Part shown: piece after piece, positions 42,500-51,032 of the stretch | Position numbering within the stretch: the first letter of the stretch is position 1 | How the letters are laid out: every line of letters starts with the position of its first letter | Assembly (NCBI GenBank): GCA_036275915.1 | Contig: DASUCV010000022.1 | Location: 1 to 64,000 of the forward strand | Source: Candidatus Polarisedimenticolaceae bacterium | GTDB taxonomy: Bacteria; Acidobacteriota; Polarisedimenticolia; Polarisedimenticolales; DASRJG01 | DNA: 64,000 nucleotides | Direction: 5' to 3' | Program-made: the position numbers and the translations under genes | Notes under the pieces: generated by a model | Told to the model about the DNA's origin: nothing | What the model saw: the letters and a program-made list of their open reading frames with translations, nothing else | The model's database searches: none

Positions 42500-44923
42500 C
42501 TACGGACACGGATTCGTGTTGGCCCTCGGCGCGCCTACGCTGTTCGTCCCCAGGCTGCCCTCGACGCCTCCCGCGACTCCGGTGACCAGGCTGAACGAGA
42601 CGTCCCCCGGATCCGGCACGACGTCGTCGAACGCGGAGGCGTCGGTCAGGCCGCAGTCTCGACCCGCCAGCGGATTCGATCCGGGCGCCTGGGTGTACTC
42701 ACCCGTTACGCGAAGCTCGGCCAGCGATCCGCGGTAGCGATTCCACATTGAGTATCCCGATTCCGGCTGCCACTCGACGTGGGTTCGGTCGTGAGGCCCG
42801 AGGATGTAGATGAGACCGTCGTTGAGGTCGCAGACATCACCTTCGCCGTCGTTGTCCCAATCCGACTGAGAGGGGTTGGAGGCGAGCGGACAGTTGTCGC
42901 AGGCATCGCCGAGGCCATCGGCGTCGGTGTCTATCTGCGACGGATTGTTCACGAACGGACAGTTGTCGACGTCTTCACAGGCCGCGTCGGCGTCCCTGTC
43001 TCGATCGAGATGTTCGCATCCGGTCAACGGGTTGCAACTGTCTGTGGAACAGGGATCGCCGTCGTCGCAGTCCGCTGCGGCAGCGCAGAGGTTGGCGTAG
43101 GCCCACGTCCCGGCCTGGTAGATCGTTTCGCTGACACCTGCAGCAAGCACGACGCGTCCTCGCGCACTGTCGAACGCCATGGCGTGGTATTCACGGGCCG
43201 ACGGACTCGTCGAAGGCGTCGTTTCGGTCCACGAAGTTCCATCCCACTGCCACGTATCGCCCCGCGGACCCGAGTCGTCGTAACCGCCGAAGAGCACGAC
43301 CCGCCCTCGCGCCCTGTCGTACGTCATCGCGGCGAGCTGGCGTCTCGAGGGAGCCGCCGCCGGCGACATCTGGGTCCACGCGGTGCCGTCCCATTCCCAC
43401 GTGTCGCCTCGAACGAGGGAACCGTCAACGCCGCCGAACAGCACGATTCGCCCTCGGGTCTCGTCGTACGCCATCGCGTAATCGGACGCGGAAGGCGGAT
43501 GCGTCGTGGCGCCGATTTGCACCCACGTGCTGCCGTCCCACTCCCAGGTGTCGCTAAAGCAACCGGAAGTGTCACAACCTCCGAAGAGCACGACCCGACG
43601 GCGCAGGCTGTCGTAAGCCATGGCGTGGGAGTCGCGGGGAGACGGGCCCCCGCTCGTGGTCTTGTCGAGCCAGGTCGCTCCATCCCACTCCCAGGTGTCG
43701 CCGTGAAAGAAGCCGTCGTAACCGCCGAAGAGGACGGTGCGCTGCCGGACACTGTCGTACGCCATCGCGTGACCGAAGCGTTTCGACGGACTCGTGGCCG
43801 GCATCCTCGCGGTCCAATTCGTCCCGTCCCATTCCCAGGTGTCGCCGCGGAATCCGGAGTTGTCACAACCCCCGAACAAGACGACGCGACCCCGGGCGCG
43901 GTCGGCGGCCAGCGCGGCACCTTCACGACGCGTCAGACCTGCAGATGTCCTTTCCGTCCAATTGGTGCCGTCCCACTCCCACGTGTCGCCGCGCGACGAG
44001 TGGTCGTAGCCGCCGAAGAGAACGATTCGATCGCGGGCGCTGTCGTAAGCCAGCGCGTGAAGCGAGCGGGCCGGCGGATGGAGGGCCGTCGTGACGTCGA
44101 CCCAGGTCGAGCCGTCCCACTCCCACGTGTCTCCCCGCAGTCCCGAAGCGTCGGCCCCGCCGAAGAGCACGACGCGGCCAAGCGCGCTGTCGTAAGCCAT
44201 CGCGAGGCCCGAACGGGCCGACGGGCTCACCGCGGGATTCTTGTTGGTCCAGTTGGTGCCGTCCCACTCCCACGTATCGCCGAGAGCCGTACCGATGGAG
44301 TAGTCGGCACCGCCGAAGAGCACCACGCGACCCCGCGCGCTGTCATACGCCAGCGCATGACGGCGCCTGGCCGGCGGACTCGTGGCGGGCGTCCTCTTCA
44401 GCCAGGCCGTTCCGTCCCACTCCCATGTCTCTCCCTGAGCGCCCCCGAAGAACACGACGCGTCCTCGCGCGCTGTCGAACGTCATCGCACTGTCGATCGT
44501 GCCCGAAGGCGTCGCGCTGTTCTTCGCGACCCAAGCGCTGCCGTCCCATTCCCACGTCTGCTGGGGCGCAGGGAGCGGGCTGAGATAGCTCCCTCCGAAG
44601 AGGACCACGCGCCCCCGGGCGCTGTCGTAAGCCATCGCGTGGCGGTTGCGCGGGTTCGGGCTCGGACTGGGCGCCGCCATCACCCATGCATTGCCGTCCC
44701 ACTCCCACGTGTCGTCGCGGCGCGCGCCGTCGTAGCCGCCGAAGAGCACGACCCGACCTCGAGTGCTGTCGTAGGCCATCGCATGGCGGTAGCGTGGCGA
44801 CGGACTCGGCTCGCCTTGCGCAAGGGACCAACTGGCGTTCGTCGACGAGATGGTGCTGGCGTGCGCCGCACCGCTTGCGAAGCAAAGTGCGATCAAGATG
44901 CAATTCACGCCAGTTCGTTTCAC
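42500..44923 (-). CDS. Secreted 12-repeat kelch protein with thrombospondin type 3 repeats and Cys-Pro tail
   Basis: An 807-residue exported protein. The GTG before [20 protein letters not shown] follows GGAGG and gives a signal peptide. Twelve kelch-like repeats of about 52 residues follow, each with [18 protein letters not shown] and [10 protein letters not shown], enough for two six-bladed propellers. A Cys-rich spacer ([18 protein letters not shown]) and thrombospondin type 3 repeats ([20 protein letters not shown]) precede a diverged version of the shared FN3-like tail ending NPCP. Likely a surface protein-binding or carbohydrate-binding scaffold. Confidence 0.9.
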   Translation of the reverse strand: MKRTGVNCILIALCFASGAAHASTISSTNASWSLAQGEPSPSPRYRHAMAYDSTRGRVVLFGGYDGARRDDTWEWDGNAWVMAAPSPSPNPRNRHAMAYDSARGRVVLFGGSYLSPLPAPQQTWEWDGSAWVAKNSATPSGTIDSAMTFDSARGRVVFFGGAQGETWEWDGTAWLKRTPATSPPARRRHALAYDSARGRVVLFGGADYSIGTALGDTWEWDGTNWTNKNPAVSPSARSGLAMAYDSALGRVVLFGGADASGLRGDTWEWDGSTWVDVTTALHPPARSLHALAYDSARDRIVLFGGYDHSSRGDTWEWDGTNWTERTSAGLTRREGAALAADRARGRVVLFGGCDNSGFRGDTWEWDGTNWTARMPATSPSKRFGHAMAYDSVRQRTVLFGGYDGFFHGDTWEWDGATWLDKTTSGGPSPRDSHAMAYDSLRRRVVLFGGCDTSGCFSDTWEWDGSTWVQIGATTHPPSASDYAMAYDETRGRIVLFGGVDGSLVRGDTWEWDGTAWTQMSPAAAPSRRQLAAMTYDRARGRVVLFGGYDDSGPRGDTWQWDGTSWTETTPSTSPSAREYHAMAFDSARGRVVLAAGVSETIYQAGTWAYANLCAAAADCDDGDPCSTDSCNPLTGCEHLDRDRDADAACEDVDNCPFVNNPSQIDTDADGLGDACDNCPLASNPSQSDWDNDGEGDVCDLNDGLIYILGPHDRTHVEWQPESGYSMWNRYRGSLAELRVTGEYTQAPGSNPLAGRDCGLTDASAFDDVVPDPGDVSFSLVTGVAGGVEGSLGTNSVGAPRANTNPCP

Positions 44924-45108
44924 GCGTACCTCCACAGGTTGGCCCCATCGATGTGGTACCGCGGGAAAAGCGAGCCGTCGCGCACCGTGGCCGCCCCCCA
45001 CGCCCGTTCGTGGCGAGATTATGTGTCAAGTTGGTCGCGTAGAAGCCCAACTCACTCGAGAGCGAGAGCGTGACGAGCGCCGACAGCAACTGATAGGCGG
45101 CCGTGCCT

Positions 45109-45148
45109 AAAAAAAGCGCTCGCGTCCGATGACTCCGGAAGCGAGCGC
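45109..45148 (-). terminator. Intrinsic terminator of the SYLF gene
   Basis: On the minus strand GCGCTCGC and GCGAGCGC pair (8 bp, with TCCG/CGGA able to pair inside the loop), followed by seven T residues. It lies about 40 bases after the SYLF stop codon. Confidence 0.8.
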
Positions 45149-45186
45149 AGGTGAAACCGAAGCTGGAGGGTCGATCGACGCCGGAG

Positions 45187-45912
45187 CTATTTCTTCTCGG
45201 CCAAGTTCTCGGCCACCGCGACCGCCATCTGGTGGCGGATCGAGTCGACGAGACTCATGGACGGAGCCGGGTATCCGACCTTCGAATTCACGAGGATCTC
45301 TTTGCCGGTCGTGGCCCTTCGGTAGAGACGCGCGTTCGCGTCCTTGTTGGGCTTCACGACCGATCCGTCGAGCGCGGCTCCCACGAAGAGACCCTGCGAG
45401 CGCGACCAGGTGAGGATCTGCGCGTGCATTTGTGCGTCGGTCGCGGCAGCAGCCGTGCGTCCCACGGGACCAGCCGTCGCGGCGCCTTCAGCACCCAAGG
45501 TGAACTTGTCCGCGAGGAGGTGGTCGATCCCCTTGTCGTTCATGATGAGCATCACGAGGTCGGCCGACTGGCCGCCGATCTGGAAACCGATGCTCGCGCC
45601 GCCGATGGTGTAGAAAGCGATGGGGCCCATCTCGCCGTTGTGCTGCCGGCACGAGGCGACGCCGTGTCCGCTCTTGCCGCCGACGATGAACGCGCCCTTG
45701 TCGACCGAGGGGAAGATGAGAATGCATTCGGCCTTCGAGAGGAGGTCCTGCGGGATCCCCTTGTCGGGCGCATTCGCAAGATCGCTGAGCACCGAGACGG
45801 AGTCGCCGAGCGTGGTCTTGTCGGCCTTCGTCAGCTGGGGCGGGGTCGTGGCGGCGGCTGCCGCCAACGCCAACAACACTGCCATGGGAATCATCGTCAA
45901 AGAAGCTCGCAT
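45187..45912 (-). CDS. SYLF (Ysc84-type) lipid-binding domain protein
   Basis: A 241-residue exported protein. The ATG before RASLTMIPMAVLLALAAAAA gives a signal peptide. The domain shows IPQDLLSKAECILIFPSVDK, GAFIVGGKSGHGVASCR, PIAFYTIGGASIGFQIGGQS, ADLVMLIMNDKG and WSRSQGLFVGAALDGSVVKP, all diagnostic of the SYLF domain, which binds phosphoinositides in eukaryotes and is a periplasmic or outer-membrane stress protein in bacteria. A copy of the ATGGGGT palindrome lies about 130 bases upstream; a strong terminator follows. Confidence 0.9.
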   Translation of the reverse strand: MRASLTMIPMAVLLALAAAAATTPPQLTKADKTTLGDSVSVLSDLANAPDKGIPQDLLSKAECILIFPSVDKGAFIVGGKSGHGVASCRQHNGEMGPIAFYTIGGASIGFQIGGQSADLVMLIMNDKGIDHLLADKFTLGAEGAATAGPVGRTAAAATDAQMHAQILTWSRSQGLFVGAALDGSVVKPNKDANARLYRRATTGKEILVNSKVGYPAPSMSLVDSIRHQMAVAVAENLAEKK

Positions 45913-46038
45913 GGTGAGGTACTTCCTTTCGTCCTTGTGGTTGCCGTCGTTCGTAGCACCGTGCACCGCGCCCGCACAAGGTTTACGGAAGCAGCCTTTC
46001 GCGTCGACGACCAAGCTAGGTGCTCGGCCGGCGGTTCC

Positions 46039-46058
46039 CCATGGGGTCTTACCCTACC
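46039..46058. promoter_or_regulatory. ATGGGGT palindrome, copy A (upstream of the SYLF gene)
   Basis: CCATGGGGTCTTACCCTACC; on the minus strand TAGGGT-AAG-ACCCCATGG. It overlaps the stop of the YWxENY gene and precedes the SYLF gene. Confidence 0.5.
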
Positions 46059-46396
46059 GGGTCCGACGGCGCTCGGCTCAGCAAGGGTCGCCCGGCGCGG
46101 TGCCACGCGTCGCTGACGGCGCTCCTGGCCTGACTCCAAGCGAGCGTGGACGCGCCCTTGACCTTGTCCCAACCTCGCTCGAGATCGGTTTCGACGCTAC
46201 GGAACGGCTGATTGCCCAAGCGGGCGCGAGACTCCCAGCCGTGTCGGTACGCCGGCTCGTAGTCGCCGTACACCCGGTGGCGTTCGACATAGCCTCGTTT
46301 GGAATAGTTCTCACTCCAGTAGGCCGCTTCCGCCTCTTCGTTCACCACGGCCGTGGCGCTCTGGCCCGCCACAACGCTCGCTGCCTGAATCGTCAT
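46049..46396 (-). CDS. Conserved YWxENY-family protein of unknown function
   Basis: A 115-residue soluble protein. AAYWSENYSKRGYVERHRVY, GDYEPAYRHGWESRARL, ETDLERGWDKVKGASTLAW and SDAWHRAG match a widespread uncharacterised bacterial family (YW...Y..R.YV....Y.DY.PAYR.G), often found with other general-stress genes. No signal peptide or catalytic motif. AAGGAGA precedes the ATG, and a palindrome sits about 70 bases upstream. It lies in the same orientation as the SYLF gene. Confidence 0.75.
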   Translation of the reverse strand: MTIQAASVVAGQSATAVVNEEAEAAYWSENYSKRGYVERHRVYGDYEPAYRHGWESRARLGNQPFRSVETDLERGWDKVKGASTLAWSQARSAVSDAWHRAGRPLLSRAPSDPVG

Positions 46397-46465
46397 GGGA
46401 CATCTCCTTCGGTGAGCCCGATGGCTGGCACCGAAGTGGACTGTAGGAGTCGGCTCGTGATGGCT

Positions 46466-46487
46466 CCATGGGGTGTTGACCCCATGG
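46466..46487. promoter_or_regulatory. ATGGGGT palindrome, copy B (upstream of the YWxENY gene)
   Basis: CCATGGGGT-GTTG-ACCCCATGG: a perfect 9-bp inverted repeat around a 4-base centre, about 70 bases before the start codon. Confidence 0.6.
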
Positions 46488-46510
46488 CCACCGAGCTGCC
46501 GGGGGGTTAC

Positions 46511-46915
46511 TCAACGGACCTTGCTGCCCTTGAACGTGTAGGTCAAGACCACTCCGTCATGCCTGATCCAGACCAGAGTGCCGTCGACGTCATCGCCATG
46601 AACCGTGCCCGTCCACGTCGAGCTGCCTTCGCCGGCACTTTTTCGTTCGGCCGTGAAAGTCAGGTCCTTCACCCCCGTTTTCGACACGGTGTAGGGCGCC
46701 GGGTCGCCCCCGACCTTCGCCGCGCCCAAGGTCACGTTACCGTCCGCGAACGTCAGCGTCTCCTTGAACTCCTGCTCTGCCTTGTCCTTGGCCATCGAAT
46801 CCGGCTTGACTTCGACCTTCCAGCTCGTGCCGTCGAGCACGGCGAGCTTGGGGCTTGCGACGGCCATCGAGCACAGCATGATCGCGAGCACTGCCCACCC
46901 TGATGTATTTCTCAT
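46511..46915 (-). CDS. Small exported lipocalin-like protein of unknown function
   Basis: A 134-residue protein. Signal peptide MRNTSGWAVLAIMLCSMAVA, then a beta-rich domain: DGTSWKVEVKPDSMAKDKAE, FKETLTFADGNVT, YTVSKTGVKDLTFTAER, STWTGTVHGDDVDGTLVWIR, VVLTYTFKGSKV. The G.W.....P......F.E.LTF..G pattern is common in periplasmic lipocalin-like proteins. AAGGGAGA precedes the ATG. Two palindromes lie upstream in the region shared with the divergent histidine kinase. Confidence 0.7.
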   Translation of the reverse strand: MRNTSGWAVLAIMLCSMAVASPKLAVLDGTSWKVEVKPDSMAKDKAEQEFKETLTFADGNVTLGAAKVGGDPAPYTVSKTGVKDLTFTAERKSAGEGSSTWTGTVHGDDVDGTLVWIRHDGVVLTYTFKGSKVR

Positions 46916-47010
46916 TCCGGTCTCCCTTCCGTGATGCGCGCGCCTCGGAAGAGGCGACGCGGGATACGATCGCAAGCGGTCTCATGATCAGAGCCGGGCG
47001 GGTACGGGCA

Positions 47011-47030
47011 CCATGGGGTGAACACCCCAC
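47011..47030. promoter_or_regulatory. ATGGGGT palindrome, copy C
   Basis: CCATGGGGTGAACACCCCAC; TGGGGTG-AA-CACCCCA is a perfect 7-bp inverted repeat, about 100 bases before the exported lipocalin-like gene. Confidence 0.6.
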
Positions 47031-47056
47031 GAGAGAGCTTCGACAGATCGGCCAGG

Positions 47057-47074
47057 TAGGGTTTCTCCCCATGG
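47057..47074. promoter_or_regulatory. ATGGGGT palindrome, copy D
   Basis: TAGGGTTTCTCCCCATGG; nearly identical to the minus-strand reading of copy A. It lies about 160 bases upstream of the histidine kinase start and 140 from the divergent gene. Confidence 0.5.
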
Positions 47075-47232
47075 TGGGCTCGAATCCGCCGACGCACGAT
47101 GGATCGCGTGTGCAGCCGAGGTTGACAGGTGAACGAGGTTCGCATCCCAGTGGACGGGTCGGGCCTGCCGCTCGACAATGACGATGGATTCGGTGCGCCG
47201 GCGGCGGTGCGCGCATCGAGGAGGGGTCGCGC

Positions 47233-48168
47233 GTGAATCGCCGATTTAGCGCCACCTCGAACGGGCCGCCGGCAGTCATCAAGTCGCAACCCGTGTTGAA
47301 GCCGACAGCCAGCCGCGGCGCGAGCGCGCGCCTCCGGCCCATCGACCTCGCATCCCTAAGACGGGAATTGAAGCGGGAGGTCCAACGCCGGCAGGATCTC
47401 CAGAAATCGCTCGCGTCGAGCCAACGACACTACGACGAGCTGCTGAAGAGATCCGCCCGCATGGAGGAGCACCTGCGGCGCCTTTCCCACGAGATCCTCT
47501 CGGCGCAAGAAGAAGAGCGGAAGCGGATCAGCCGCGAGCTTCACGACGAGATCGGCCAGATCTTGACCGCCGTCAACGTGAAGCTGGCGGCTTTGAGGGT
47601 CGAGTCCGCGAACAACACGACGGGCATAGAGACGAAAATCGCCGTCACGCAGCGGCTGGTCGAGCGATCGATGAACAGCGTGCACCAATTCGCCCGGCAG
47701 CTACGGCCGCCCCTGCTCGACGACCTCGGACTCATTCCGGCGCTCCGCTCGTCGATGAAGGAGTTTACGAAGCGGACGCGCGTCCGGATCCAGTTCACCG
47801 CGTTTGCGGCAGTCGAGCGGCTGAGTAGCGACAAGCGAACGGTGCTCTTTCGCGTCGTCCAAGAGGCTCTGACCAACGTCGCAAAGCACGCACGCGCGCG
47901 TGCGGTGCGCGTGAGCATCGTCAAGCTCAGGGGGACGGTGCGCATGGAAATCCACGATGACGGCAGGTCGTTTTCGGTCGAGCGCGAGCTGGCCGCCGTG
48001 AGGATCCATGGCCTCGGACTACTCGGCATGAGAGAACGGGTCGAGATGGTCGGCGGCAGCTTCGTCGTCGAGTCGGCGCCGGGCAGCGGCACGATCGTGC
48101 GTGCGGAGATTCCATTCGGGGAGAGCCGCCGGCGGCCGACGCGCGCACCGAAGAGAGGCCGGTCGTGA
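47233..48168 (+). CDS. NarL-family sensor histidine kinase (HisKA_3)
   Basis: A 311-residue kinase without transmembrane segments. An N-terminal coiled coil (LRRELKREVQRRQDLQKSLA) leads to HisKA_3 with His104 in ERKRISRELHDEIGQILTAV, then LRPPLLDDLGLIPALRSSM and a HATPase_c with VVQEALTNVAKHARA, IHDDGRSF, GLGLLGMRERVEMVGG and GSGTIVRAEIP. The signal is presumably cytoplasmic or passed from another protein. The GTG start follows GAGGAGGGG. Its response regulator overlaps as GTGA. Confidence 0.93.
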   Translation: MNRRFSATSNGPPAVIKSQPVLKPTASRGASARLRPIDLASLRRELKREVQRRQDLQKSLASSQRHYDELLKRSARMEEHLRRLSHEILSAQEEERKRISRELHDEIGQILTAVNVKLAALRVESANNTTGIETKIAVTQRLVERSMNSVHQFARQLRPPLLDDLGLIPALRSSMKEFTKRTRVRIQFTAFAAVERLSSDKRTVLFRVVQEALTNVAKHARARAVRVSIVKLRGTVRMEIHDDGRSFSVERELAAVRIHGLGLLGMRERVEMVGGSFVVESAPGSGTIVRAEIPFGESRRRPTRAPKRGRS

Positions 48169-48845
48169 CGCCGATCACCGTTCTACTCGCCGAAGACCAT
48201 GCCGTCGTCCGTGAAGGCCTTCGGGCGCTGCTCGCGATCGAACGCGACATCGTCGTCGTCGGCGAGGCCGGAAACGGCCGTCAGGCGGTGCAGCGGAGCA
48301 AGGCGTTGCGGCCGGCGGTCGTCGTGATGGATATCGCCATGCCGCTACTCAACGGACTCGAGGCCGCGCGGCAGATCCTCAAGGCTCTGCCCGAGACCAA
48401 GATTCTCGTTCTGTCCGCTCACGGTGACGATGAGTACGTCGAGCAGGTGATCGCGCTCGGCGCTCTCGGCTACCTTGTGAAGCAGACCTCGGCGCTCGTG
48501 CTCGCCAAAGCCATCCGGGAAGTTCACAAGGGGAACACGTACTTCAGTCCCGCGATCTCGAAACGCCTCACGGAACGCCGTGAGAGCACGATCCATGGAG
48601 CCTCGGGTCGAAGGAGGAAGCAAGACGTCCGCCTGACCTCGCGTGAGGTCGAGATCCTCCAGCTGATCGCCGAGGGAAAGGCCAACAAGCAAACCGCGGC
48701 CGAGCTGGGCATCAGCATCAAGACGGTCGAGAAGCATCGCCAGGCACTCATGGGCAAGTTGGGTATCCACGACACCGCCGGACTCACCCGCTACGCCCTC
48801 GCGGCGGGAATCATCGAGGGCGGCGTGCGATTCACGATCGAATAG
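48165..48845 (+). CDS. NarL/FixJ-type response regulator
   Basis: A 226-residue DNA-binding regulator. Receiver: VLLAEDHAVVREGLRALL, phospho-acceptor Asp56 in VVVMDIAMPLLNGLEAARQI, VLSAHGDDEYV, LGYLVKQTS with the conserved Lys. After a longer linker (residues 140-155) comes a LuxR-type HTH: LTSREVEILQLIAEGKANKQ, AAELGISIKTVEKHRQALMG, KLGIHDTAGLTRYAL. Translationally coupled to the kinase. The shared palindromes in the neighbouring minus-strand cluster are candidate binding sites. Confidence 0.94.
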   Translation: MTPITVLLAEDHAVVREGLRALLAIERDIVVVGEAGNGRQAVQRSKALRPAVVVMDIAMPLLNGLEAARQILKALPETKILVLSAHGDDEYVEQVIALGALGYLVKQTSALVLAKAIREVHKGNTYFSPAISKRLTERRESTIHGASGRRRKQDVRLTSREVEILQLIAEGKANKQTAAELGISIKTVEKHRQALMGKLGIHDTAGLTRYALAAGIIEGGVRFTIE

Positions 48846-49186
48846 CGGACGGAGCGGTAGGGAAACTCTTGCGAGGTGGTATGTGAGCTCGGAGTCCGAA
48901 CGTCGGAAGCCGGGGGAGCACGAGGCGCGTTCGAGCTTTCGGCCGGCGAAGCGTCCCCGGCGCCGATCGGCCGAGGCAGGACTCGACAAGCTGGACCTGG
49001 CCGACACCCAGGGTCAGACGCGTCGCGACGCACCTCGCCGTCGCGAGCGTCGCTTGGCGGAACCGAACTACGAATCGCTTCGAAGCGAACGCCGGAAACT
49101 GTGACGCCCCGCGTCACGGTCGCTTCCGCAAACCTTGTGCGGGGGCGGCCCGGAGACCCAACTACAAGGACGTAGGGAGTAGGGAA
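48846..49186. other. Intergenic stretch, no confident gene
   Basis: About 340 bases. A 73-codon frame rich in Arg and Glu with a weak GAGGTGG before GTG was considered but lacks other support. Probably the promoter region of the next gene. Confidence 0.45.
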
Positions 49187-49495
49187 ATGGGTTTTGCTCG
49201 CAGCGTTCAGTTCGTGGTCAAGAACGGCAAGGTCGATGAGTTCAAGCGCTTGTTGAGCAGCGAGATCCTGCCGCTGATGAAGAAGGAGAAGGGATTCCGA
49301 CTGATGCTCGTGGGTTTGGACCGGCAATCCGGCACCAGCATCTCGATGTGGGACGACAGGTCCGATGCGGAGGCCTTCGACACGAAGGCCTATCCCGAGA
49401 TCATCAAGCGGCTCAGCGCCGTTCTCGAGGGGACTCCCATCGTCCACATGTGCGAGACCGTGTTCACACTGATACCAGACGTCGTCCTCGCGTGA
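49187..49495 (+). CDS. Dimeric alpha-beta barrel (ABM-like) protein
   Basis: A 102-residue single-domain protein: ARSVQFVVKNGKVDEFKRLL, EILPLMKKEKGFRLMLVGLD, GTSISMWDDRSDAEAFDTKA, then LEGTPIVHMCETVF. The strand-helix-strand-strand-helix order is that of antibiotic-biosynthesis-monooxygenase-like ferredoxin-fold dimers. Members range from haem-degrading enzymes to quinol monooxygenases to non-catalytic stress proteins, so no reaction is assigned. TAGGGAGTAGGG precedes the ATG. Confidence 0.8.
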   Translation: MGFARSVQFVVKNGKVDEFKRLLSSEILPLMKKEKGFRLMLVGLDRQSGTSISMWDDRSDAEAFDTKAYPEIIKRLSAVLEGTPIVHMCETVFTLIPDVVLA

Positions 49496-49550
49496 CCTGT
49501 GGCTTGGCGGCTCGCGCCCGGAACGCCCCCGAAGAGCACGGTGCGACCGA

Positions 49551-50906
49551 TCACGCTGGCGGCTGCGTGGCGGGGTGAACCGTGCCGACGAACACGACGG
49601 CGTCGAAGGCCTTGTTCACGATCAATCCGTCGTTCCTCCCCGCCCGCAGCGGACGTTGCACCGCGAACCAATCGGCGACAGGGCCATCGCGAGGAACGTG
49701 GCGCAACGAGAGGATCCCCCGCTGGACGTGAAGCTGCGACAACAGCGCGGCGACGCTTCCGGCTTCGGGCGCGGTCGACGGGCTCGACGCGGAGCCGTCG
49801 TCATTCTGCGCGTAGGTGCCGGCGATCGATACGTAGTCGGCTCCCAGTAGAGTCCGAAGGTACTCCCCCAGCGCCGAGCCCCAGCGATCGGTGACCATCG
49901 GCCCTTTGCTGGCGTGCCAGTTGGCGACGTAGAGGAACACGCGCCCCTTGGGCCCTTCGCGGTCGAGAACCCAACCGAGGTTCTCCGCCATCGCGCTCTC
50001 TCGCTGTGCCTGCGGATTGCTCTCGGCGGTCGCCGCGCGGAAGTTCGCGTTCAGCTGCGAGACCACGGTGACCTGATGCGCCGCACGCTCGAAGGCCTCC
50101 GTCGAGGTCTTTTCGGTCCAGACGGCTCGGCGGCGTTGGAAGAGGCTCGACAGGTCGTCGATCGCGGATGTCAGTGTCTCTTGCTCGGGACCGGAGAGCG
50201 ATGGGTAGCCTTCGCTCGAGAACCGGGGCAGGAAGGACGTGAGTCGCCCTCGGAACGCTTGCTCCTGCGGCGCGTCGACCTTGGCCAGATAGGCGAGGGC
50301 CGCGTCGAACGCGAGATGCGTCTCGACGAATCGCCCCCCGCGCCCGCCGGTCAAGTCGAGTCCGTAAAAGCACACTTTGCGGGTCACGGACGCACGGGAG
50401 TTGTACGTGCGGAGCCACGAGAGCAGCGCTTGATTCTCGGGGTAGGCGGTGCCGCCGGACCAGGAGAATACCGACGCCACCACGCGGCGCAGATCCTCCG
50501 GACCTGGATTCTCACGTCCGAGAACGTAGTCGTCGACGGCCACCGACTCCGAGTAGCCGGTCTCCGCCGCAATCGCCGTGACGCCCATCTCGGTCACGAG
50601 GAGCTCGACCACCCGATTGCGGAGATCGAGGAACTCGTGGATCCCGTGCTCGGGCTCGCCGAGGGCGACGACCCGAGCTTGACCGATGATCGGTGCGAGG
50701 ATCCGGCGTAGGTCACCGTTCGGCTTGCCGGGCTCGATCCCACCAAGCGGCGCGAACTCCGCCTTCACCCACACGGAGACGGGGTCAGGCGGGCTCGACG
50801 TTTCGGTTGCCATGCAGGTCGGCGCCACGAGCGGGATCGCGCACCAGGCTGCCAGTCGGAAGATTTTCGAGCGCTGAATGTGACGCCTCCTCCGGAGAGC
50901 GGCCAA
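49551..50906 (-). CDS. Exported erythromycin-esterase-family protein
   Basis: About 450 residues. Core motifs of the family are present: ARVVALGEPEHGIHEFLDLR, VTAIAAETGYSESVAVDDYV, VCFYGLDLTG and VFLYVANWHASKGPMVTDRW, including the catalytic His/Glu positions. A signal peptide (FRLAAWCAIPLVAPTCMA) suggests export. The start is unusual: the TTG used here has no ribosome binding site, while GGAGGAGG sits six bases before an ATT at 50879 in frame. The family hydrolyses macrolide lactones or modifies succinoglycan-like substrates; the role here is unknown. Confidence 0.8.
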   Translation of the reverse strand: MAALRRRRHIQRSKIFRLAAWCAIPLVAPTCMATETSSPPDPVSVWVKAEFAPLGGIEPGKPNGDLRRILAPIIGQARVVALGEPEHGIHEFLDLRNRVVELLVTEMGVTAIAAETGYSESVAVDDYVLGRENPGPEDLRRVVASVFSWSGGTAYPENQALLSWLRTYNSRASVTRKVCFYGLDLTGGRGGRFVETHLAFDAALAYLAKVDAPQEQAFRGRLTSFLPRFSSEGYPSLSGPEQETLTSAIDDLSSLFQRRRAVWTEKTSTEAFERAAHQVTVVSQLNANFRAATAESNPQAQRESAMAENLGWVLDREGPKGRVFLYVANWHASKGPMVTDRWGSALGEYLRTLLGADYVSIAGTYAQNDDGSASSPSTAPEAGSVAALLSQLHVQRGILSLRHVPRDGPVADWFAVQRPLRAGRNDGLIVNKAFDAVVFVGTVHPATQPPA

Positions 50907-50976
50907 CGGTCGCCGCCGTCCAACTGTCTTACGGGGGGGATGAGCCGAGGTTCCGCTGTGGAAACTTCGCTGTTAA

Positions 50977-51014
50977 GCTGGCGCGAGTAACGTACGTTCT
51001 TACTCGACGCCAGC
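50977..51014. promoter_or_regulatory. Near-perfect 14-15-bp inverted repeat upstream of cytochrome c gene
   Basis: GCTGGCGCGAGTAA at 50977-50990 pairs with TTACTCGACGCCAGC at 51000-51014 (one extra base) around CGTACGTTC. It lies between divergent genes, just upstream of the cytochrome ribosome binding site. It could be an operator or a 5'-leader hairpin. Confidence 0.65.
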
Positions 51015-51032
51015 GTGACGATCGGAGACTTG

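Larger units (their letters stand above)
46916..47232. other. Divergent control region between the exported protein and the NarL-type kinase
   Basis: About 315 bases without a gene. It contains two copies of the ATGGGGT palindrome and should hold promoters for both flanking genes. Confidence 0.55.

Noticed and set aside
48883-49104. 73-residue Arg/Glu-rich frame after the response regulator
   Set aside because: Weakly spaced ribosome binding site, no recognisable domain and composition expected of a random GC-rich frame.
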